DNA of 64,000 nucleotides from Poindextera sp036272595. GTDB taxonomy: Bacteria; Pseudomonadota; Alphaproteobacteria; Caulobacterales; Caulobacteraceae. The stretch is taken from positions 97,142-161,141 of the forward strand of contig DATAYM010000092.1 in the NCBI GenBank assembly GCA_036272595.1. Reading direction: 5' to 3'. How positions within the stretch are numbered: position 1 is the stretch's first letter; every line of letters begins with the position of its first letter. The translations under genes and the position numbers were made by a program. Shown in pieces: positions 54,150-61,100 of the stretch. The notes under the pieces were generated by a model, which saw nothing but the letters and a program-made list of their open reading frames with translations, was not told the DNA's origin and made no database searches.

Positions 54150-54262
54150 CGTGAAGCGTCTTCGGGGTCGCTTTTGTTGGAACCATCGCTAGAACAGAAC
54201 AAGGGATCACCTCCGCGATCCGCGACTTGGCGGCGCGCTTGATTGGGTGAAATGGATCACAG

Positions 54263-56449
54263 ATGACGCAGCAATCCGGGACGGCCGCCCCACGAGACGT
54301 GACCGCGGCGGCGCCTGCGCCGCCGCCTGGAAAGGTCGCGGTTCCGATCGCCACGGCGCTCGAGACGGCGGGCAAGCTCTACCTGGCGGGACGCCTGGCG
54401 GAGGCGGAGCGCATATGCCGCCAGATCGTCGAGCGCCGACCCGGCGCGCCCGACGCCTATAACCTCCTGGGCGTGATCCAGAGCGCCCACGGCGACTTCA
54501 CCGCCGCCGCGGCGATGATCGGCCGCGCCATCGCGTTGAACGGCGCCGTCTCCAGCTACTACGCCAACCTCGGCGAGGTGCAGCGCCTGGCCGGCGACCT
54601 CGATCAGGCCGAAGCGGCGCTGGTCAAGGCCATCGAACTCGATTCCGCCTCCGCCCAAGCCCATAGCAACCTCGGCATCGTCTATTTCGAACGGGAGGAC
54701 TACGAGCGCGCGGCCGCCGCATACGAGAAGGCGATTGCGCTGGAGGCGGACTTCCCCGAGGCGCACAACAATCTCGGCAATGCCTACCGGGCGCTGGAAC
54801 GGCCGAAGGAGGCGATCGCCTGCTATCAGCGCGCGGTGACCCTGCGCGAGGCCTACCCCGAAGCCTACAACAACATGGCCGCGGCCTTGCGCGACGCGGA
54901 GGACTTCGAGTCCGCCGAGCACGCCTATCGCAGGGCCATCGGCTTCAAGCCGGACTATATCGACGCGCACAACAATCTGTCGCTGCTGCTGCTGCACAAG
55001 GACAGGACCGACGAGGCGTTGCGCGTCCTGAGCGACGCGCTGAAGGTCGATGAGAAGCATGTCACCACCCTGCTCAACGTCGCCAGGGTGCAGCTCAAGC
55101 GCGGCGCCCACGCCGTCGCCGAGCAGGCGGTGCGGGTGGCGCTGGGGTTGGAGCCGGACAAAGCCGAAAGTCACTGCCTCCTGGGCCAGATCTATCACGA
55201 GCTCGACCGTCACGAACAGGCGCTGGCGTGCGTCGCCGAGGCGATCAGGCTCGACCCGGAGGGCGCCGATCTACGCAGCTTTCGCGCCGTGATCCTGAAG
55301 TCGATCGGGCGCCTCGACGAGGCGCGGACGGAACTGAAGATGGCGATCGAGCTGAATCCGAAGCTCTACGGCGCCTATTCCAACCTCAACGACCTGGAGA
55401 CGTTCACGGCCGACGACGCGCTGGTGGCCCAGATGAAGGCGATCCTGGCCGAGGCGGAGAACCCGCGCAGCGAAAGGTACATGCCGCTCCACTTCGCGCT
55501 CGGCAAGGCGTTGGAGGACTCCGGCGACTACCCGCTGGCCCTGGAGCACTACGCCATCGGCGCCAGGATGCGGCGCGCGCAGCTGAAGTACGACGAAGCG
55601 GAGACCTTGGAGTTCTTCCGCCAGATCAAGGCCGCGTTCACGCGCGAGACTTTCGAGACGCCGCCCTGGAGCGGCAATCCGGCGCGCGAGCCGGTCTTCA
55701 TCGTCGGCATGCCCCGCTCGGGCAGCACGCTCGTCGAACAGATCATTTCGAGTCACCCGCGCGCGTTCGGCGCCGGCGAGATCAAGGTGCTGCACCGCAG
55801 CCTCGGCGCGCTGCGCGACCGCTTCCCGTCGATTCCGAAATACCCCGCCATGGTCGCCGCCCTGGAGCCCGCCCACTTCGCCCAGGTCGCCGACACCTAC
55901 CTGGCCGAGGTGCGGCGTGACGCCGGCGGCGCCGAACGCATCACCGACAAGCTGCTCACCAACTTCTTCTTCGTCGGGCTGATCCACGTCCTGTTCCCGA
56001 ACGCCAGGATCATCCACACCCGCCGGAACCCGGTCGACACCTGCCTGTCGGCCTACACCAAGCTGTTCAAGGACGACATGCCGCACAGCTACGATTTCGG
56101 CGAGCTTGGGCGCTACTATCGCGGCTACGAAGACCTGATGCGGCATTGGGAAGACGTGCTGCCGCCGGGCGTGATGATCACGGTCGACTATGAGGACGTG
56201 GTCGCCGACATCGAGACCAATGCGCGCCGGCTGATCGACCATGTCGGCCTGGAATGGGACAAGGCCTGCCTTGCCTTCCACAAGTCGACGCGGGCGGTGA
56301 AGACGGCGAGCGTCGTCCAGGTGCGCAAGCCGCTTTATACGACCTCCGTCGAGCGCTGGAAGCGTTATGGCGACGCGCTTGCGCCGCTGCTGGAGGCGCT
56401 TGACTATCCGGCAGGCTCGAAGCCGAAGCGAAAGCCGCGCCGGGCGTAG
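54263..56449 (+). CDS. TPR-repeat protein with C-terminal sulfotransferase domain
   Basis: A 728-residue protein. About residues 30-400 consist of tetratricopeptide-type repeats (AYNLLGVIQSAHGDFTAA, YYANLGEVQRLAGDLDQAE, AHSNLGIVYFEREDYERAA, AHNNLGNAYRALERPKEAI, and others). About 470-720 form a PAPS-dependent sulfotransferase domain: FIVGMPRSGSTLVEQ (5'-phosphosulfate loop) and IHTRRNPVDTCLSAY (3'-phosphate loop). It may sulfate a surface glycan or protein; the acceptor is unknown. It follows the synthetases by 113 bp and precedes secreted-protein genes. Confidence 0.9.
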   Translation: MTQQSGTAAPRDVTAAAPAPPPGKVAVPIATALETAGKLYLAGRLAEAERICRQIVERRPGAPDAYNLLGVIQSAHGDFTAAAAMIGRAIALNGAVSSYYANLGEVQRLAGDLDQAEAALVKAIELDSASAQAHSNLGIVYFEREDYERAAAAYEKAIALEADFPEAHNNLGNAYRALERPKEAIACYQRAVTLREAYPEAYNNMAAALRDAEDFESAEHAYRRAIGFKPDYIDAHNNLSLLLLHKDRTDEALRVLSDALKVDEKHVTTLLNVARVQLKRGAHAVAEQAVRVALGLEPDKAESHCLLGQIYHELDRHEQALACVAEAIRLDPEGADLRSFRAVILKSIGRLDEARTELKMAIELNPKLYGAYSNLNDLETFTADDALVAQMKAILAEAENPRSERYMPLHFALGKALEDSGDYPLALEHYAIGARMRRAQLKYDEAETLEFFRQIKAAFTRETFETPPWSGNPAREPVFIVGMPRSGSTLVEQIISSHPRAFGAGEIKVLHRSLGALRDRFPSIPKYPAMVAALEPAHFAQVADTYLAEVRRDAGGAERITDKLLTNFFFVGLIHVLFPNARIIHTRRNPVDTCLSAYTKLFKDDMPHSYDFGELGRYYRGYEDLMRHWEDVLPPGVMITVDYEDVVADIETNARRLIDHVGLEWDKACLAFHKSTRAVKTASVVQVRKPLYTTSVERWKRYGDALAPLLEALDYPAGSKPKRKPRRA

Positions 56450-56463
56450 GGGCGGAAGCCCCT
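56448..56463. terminator. Candidate bidirectional hairpin
   Basis: AGGGGC-GGAA-GCCCCT forms a 6-bp GC-rich stem immediately after the sulfotransferase stop, between two convergent genes. No T-tract follows, so factor-independent termination is uncertain. Confidence 0.35.
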
Positions 56464-56467
56464 CCGG

Positions 56468-57001
56468 CTACTTCTTCGCCGCTGCGGCCGGCGCTGGCCT
56501 GGGCGCCAGGGCGCCGCCGCGCATCTCGATCACCCCGCTCCAGGGGGCCCGGCGAACGATCAGGTGCGGACCGGCGGGGTCGGGGGTGGCGTTCTCGACG
56601 CTGTAGTCCGCCGAAATGGTCAGGGGCGTGTCGGTGAGAAGGGTCACCTGGCAGAACACCGGCGGCACGCCCTTCGTGCCGGTGAAAGGATTGGACTTGA
56701 GGCCGGCGCAGGGTTGGCCATTGAGCTCGATGGACAGGGTCTGGGTGGCGTTCGCGCCGGTCGACGTCGCGCTCGCCCTGGCCAGGATGACGTAGCGCCC
56801 GGCTGTCATCGCCGGGACCACACAGCTGCTGCGCAGAGGACCGGCCGCGGCGCACTGGGTTATTTCGGGCTGGGAATAGCCGGCATAGGCGTGGGGCAGG
56901 CGGAAATCGGCCGAAGCGGCCGGCTGCGCCGGCGCCTGGGCCCAGACGCTGGTCGCCGCGAGGCTGAGCGAGGCCAGAGCGATCGGGAAGACATGCGGCA
57001 T
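56468..57001 (-). CDS. Exported hypothetical protein
   Basis: A 177-residue protein with a signal peptide (ALASLSLAATSVWAQ; cleavage near residue 22). The mature part has four cysteines in short spacings (ITQCAAAGPLRSSCVV; QPCAGL; FCQV), suggesting disulfides, and a Pro/Ala-rich tail. Family not recognised. It may be secreted or periplasmic. It is convergent with the sulfotransferase gene. Confidence 0.65.
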   Translation of the reverse strand: MPHVFPIALASLSLAATSVWAQAPAQPAASADFRLPHAYAGYSQPEITQCAAAGPLRSSCVVPAMTAGRYVILARASATSTGANATQTLSIELNGQPCAGLKSNPFTGTKGVPPVFCQVTLLTDTPLTISADYSVENATPDPAGPHLIVRRAPWSGVIEMRGGALAPRPAPAAAAKK

Positions 57002-57079
57002 GCTGTTGAATCTCCGATGAAAGCGGCCGGGTAGGGGATTATGAAGGCCGCGGCAAGACCGCGCGTTCCAAGCGCGAGC

Positions 57080-57931
57080 TCAACGCAAAAGGTCGATGTC
57101 GAGTTCGACCATGTTCGAATCAGGCGTCTTGGCGGCGACGCCTTCGTCGATCGTCACCGTCGCGGGCTGTAGAACCGGGACCAGGCGATCCAGGTATCGC
57201 GCCTGGTAGACGAAGTCGCCGAGATGGCTGACCTGTTCGTCGACGCAGACCCAGAGGTCGCGCCCCAGCATCCGGGTCCAGCGATAGCAAAACGAAAAAT
57301 CCTCCGAAAGGCTGATCTCGCCGACCTTGACGCAATCGAAGAAGCCCCAGCCGACATGCTCGATCCCGTCGATGACGTCCTTGCGCCGCTCCACCACCTT
57401 GCCGTCGATCATCGCCTGCAGGACGGTGCGGCTGATCAGCGCGCAGCCCATGCCGACGGCCGCCATGCGGGCGAATCCGCGCTTGACGCTCAGCTTGCCC
57501 AGCGTCGGCGTGTCCCACGACGGCACCACCGTGTACTGAAGGGTGTTGGCCAGCGCCTTGAGCTTGGCCTCCGGGGTGAAGACGCCGCCCTCCGCCATGG
57601 CCCGCGCGAACTGGTCCAGGTCCAGCATGCGTTTCGGGTAGGCGGCGGCGACCAGCTCGGCGTCCAGCCGCAGCATCTTCATTACCAGGGCCGGCCGAAA
57701 CTGCATGTCGGAATCGACGAACAGCAGACCGTCCAGCGTCTTGGATCTGAGGACCTCACGCGCATAGAGGTTGCGCGCATAGACGATGTCCGACGAATCG
57801 ACGTTGAGATATTCGGCCTCCACCCCGGCCCTGGTCAGCTGCCGCATCAACAGGACAAGCGTGGTCGCAGTCTTCGCCTTCATCACCCCGGCCATGGTGG
57901 GGACGGCGATCAGGATGTGCTTCAGCGGCAA
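57080..57931 (-). CDS. GT-A-like protein (putative glycosyltransferase)
   Basis: A 283-residue protein starting PLKHILIAVPTMAG, with a nucleotide-sugar-like fold: LLFVDSDMQFRPALVMKM has a DSD (DxD-type) metal motif, followed by AAYPKRMLDLDQFARAM, a GMGCALISR stretch and SEDFSFCYRW near the acceptor side. This resembles family-2-like transferases of phage or surface loci. Donor and acceptor are unknown. It lies 78 bp upstream of the secreted hypothetical gene on the same strand and is divergent from the giant surface protein gene (231-bp gap). Confidence 0.6.
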   Translation of the reverse strand: MPLKHILIAVPTMAGVMKAKTATTLVLLMRQLTRAGVEAEYLNVDSSDIVYARNLYAREVLRSKTLDGLLFVDSDMQFRPALVMKMLRLDAELVAAAYPKRMLDLDQFARAMAEGGVFTPEAKLKALANTLQYTVVPSWDTPTLGKLSVKRGFARMAAVGMGCALISRTVLQAMIDGKVVERRKDVIDGIEHVGWGFFDCVKVGEISLSEDFSFCYRWTRMLGRDLWVCVDEQVSHLGDFVYQARYLDRLVPVLQPATVTIDEGVAAKTPDSNMVELDIDLLR

Positions 57932-58162
57932 TCATGCCTCCTTGGACTATGATCTATGAAGCACAGCCTGGCGCGCCACGGCCAGGAGCGCTGCAGACGC
58001 CCATCAAAGCGGGCAACGCCGTAACAGCTTAATTTTTATTCAAGATTGCATCGAAAAGCCTTGCGGTGGGATCCCGGCGTTTTCTGTCTTGTTCGACGCA
58101 ATCGAATTGGGTAGCCATAGCGATGGGATCGACGTGCTGTCGATGGGGAATTGGGGCATAAC
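57932..58162. other. Divergent intergenic region, AT-rich patch
   Basis: This 231-bp gap separates the GT-like gene and the giant surface-protein gene. It holds an unusually AT-rich tract (TTAATTTTTATTCAAGATTG, 58029-58048) and GGGGAATTGGGG before the GTG start at 58163. Promoters for both genes are expected here. I see no clear consensus pair or operator. Confidence 0.4.
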
Positions 58163-61100
58163 GTGCGCAAATCGCAATCCTTGAGCTTGCTTCTGGCTGG
58201 CGCGTCGGTCGCCGCCTTGGCCGCGTCGATGGTCTCAGCAGCGCCTCTGCCGCTGATCAGTCACACCGACAGCGCGCACAACGCCTCGGCGAGCGACAGC
58301 GTGACGACGCCGCTGACCTACTCGAACACGGTGACCAACTCAGGGGGCGTCGCCGCCGCCACGACCACCGTCGCCACCAACGCCGTCTATCAGTCCGCCG
58401 TCGGCGACTCGCTGGCCGGCAGCACGGCGATCGCCAATCTCACCAACAGCAGCGTGCTGTCGGTCGCTCTCGGCGCGAGCGCGAACGCCACCACGGCCGG
58501 AGCCACCGCCAAGGTCCTCTATGACAATACGGTGATCTTGCAGCAGGCGTCGGGCGCCGACACCGTCACCGCGACCCTGGTCAACTCGGGCACCTTGACG
58601 ATCGCATTGAGCGCCACCGCCACCGGCGTCAGCGGTGCAATCGCCAGCGCCAGCCTCGGCGACGACGTCTACGGCGTCTATCAGAGCGTCCACGGCGACG
58701 GCGCAGCCGGCAGCACGGCGCTGGCGAACATCGACAACAGCGGCACGCTCTCGATCACGGTTTCATCCGCGGCCTCGGCGAGCGCGGGGGACGCCAGCGC
58801 CAAGGCTTTTACGTACGAACAGGTCTATCAGGACGTCACCGGCGCCGAGACGGCGTCCGCGAGCTTCACCAACGAAGGCTCGGTCCAGCTCGGCGACACG
58901 GCGACGGCCACGGCCGGCGGCAGCCATAACGCGGTCGCAACCGCGTCAATGGACTACGGCATCCAACAGTCCGCCTCGGCCGCAGGCGCGGAACTCGCCG
59001 CGAACGCCAACATCAACAACACCGGCAGCCTGCTGATCGGCCTCTCGGCGAGCGCAACCGGTGGGCACGACGCCACCGCCAACGCCCATTTCAACGACAC
59101 CGTGATCTATCAGAGCGGCTCGTCCGCGCTGAGCACGTCGGTGGTCTTGACCAACGGCGGGACCCTGGCCCTGACCGCCAGCGCCACGGCCAGCGGCGGG
59201 AGCTACGCGAAGGCGGCCGCCACCTTCGACAGCTACGGGATCTACCAGGAGGCGGACGCGAATGGGGGCACGGGCAGTACGGCGCTGGCCAGCCTTAGCA
59301 ACACCGGCAACCTGACGATCGCGGCGACGGCTTCGTCGACGGCGAGCGCGACCAACGGCCGGGCCTTCGCCAGCGCCACGTTCAACGATACCATCATCTA
59401 TCAGGAAGCCACCGGCGGCGACACCGACACCGCCACGATCAGCAACTCGGGCACGCTGCTGATCGAGGGCAGCGCCAGCGCGTCCGGCGGACGGTACGCC
59501 CACGCTAAGGCCTATATGGACTCCCAGGTGATCTATCAGTCGGCCGACGCCTTCTCCAACACCAACGGGGTGGCCCTCGCCAATCTCACCAATGCCGGGA
59601 CTCTATCGATCGAGTTGCTTGCCAGCGCTTCAGGCGGACGGGCGGCCACGGCCTATGCCACGTTCGACAGTGCCGTGGCCTCCCAGGAGGCCTATGGCCA
59701 AAAGAGCGCAACCGCCAGCCTGAACAATTCCGGTACGCTGACGGTCGAGGCGAGCGCGAACGCCGCGGCGCCCAACTGGGCCCACGCCTCCGCCATCTAT
59801 AACGACACGGCGATCTACCAGTACGTCTCGAACGACAGCAGCGCTTCGGGAACGGCGGTCGCCAACCTGACCAACAGCGGCGCCCTGACCATCGAGGCGC
59901 TCGCCGCAGCGACCGGAAACACCACCGGGACGGTCGGCGCCGCCAGGGCCGAGGCCTATTTCGACTCCCGAGTCGTTGAACAGCGAGCCCGATACACGAA
60001 CTTCGGCCAACTCTTGCTGAGCAATAGCGGCAATCTTACGATCGCCGCCAGCGCCACGGCTTCCGCGCCTCACTATGCCGACGCATACGCCGAGTTCAAC
60101 GACGCCATCGTCTACCAGCACGCGAGCATCGAAGACACCACCGGCAGCACCGGTCTTGCGAGCCTGACCAACAGCGGTGCGCTGTCGATCAGCGCCAGCG
60201 CCAGCGCCGCGGCCATCGCCGGCCATGCGCAGGCCACGGCGGCGTACGACAGCTACGGCATCGAGCAATACGTCGAGGGCTATGCGAATTTCGCGACCAC
60301 GAACCTGGTCAACAGCGGCAATCTGTCGATTTCGTTCTCCGCGACGGCTGTCGGCGAGACCGGCGCCTATGCCTTCGCCGGAGCCAGGACGTCCGATCCC
60401 CTCATCGGTCAATATCCCTATGCGACGAGCGCGGCGGGTTCCACCGCCTCGGCGACCCTGTCCAACAGCGGCACGTTGCAGCTGCAGGCGCTCGGGAAGG
60501 CGACCTCGGGCTCGGGCGACGCCACGGCCTACGGCCTCATCGGCGAGGGCATATCGCAGTATGCCTTCTCGGGCGCCAGTTCCACGGCCAACCTGACCAA
60601 CTCCGGGGCCCTGAACATATTGGCTTCGGCTTCCGCCCTGGCCAAGAACGACGCCGCCGCCACCGGCAGTATCCGTATCGGCATCGATCAGGGCGCCAAG
60701 ACGTTCGACGGCGTCGGGACCGATCTGCTGAACAACAGCGGCAATCTCAGCATCATGGCGCTCGCCTATGCCGATCCGACCGGCAACGCCACGGCCCACG
60801 CGGACATCGCCGGCTGCAGCAACTCGGAGCAGGGACTCCAGATCGAAGGCTCCACGGTTTGCGGCCCGATCAAGAACAGCGGTCTGCTGTCCCTGAACGT
60901 CCTTAGCGCCGGTCCGCTTTCGTTCGCCGGCAGCACGGACGGCTACGCCATCCAGCAGTATGTCGAGAACGGTCTCGTCGGCCTGGCCTCGTTGACCAAC
61001 AGCGGCAACATGACCCTCGGCGCTCAGGCCACGGCCATCGCCGGCACGGCGGCCACCGCCACCGCCTTCGTCGCCCACGGCGTCGCCCAGACCGTCACCG

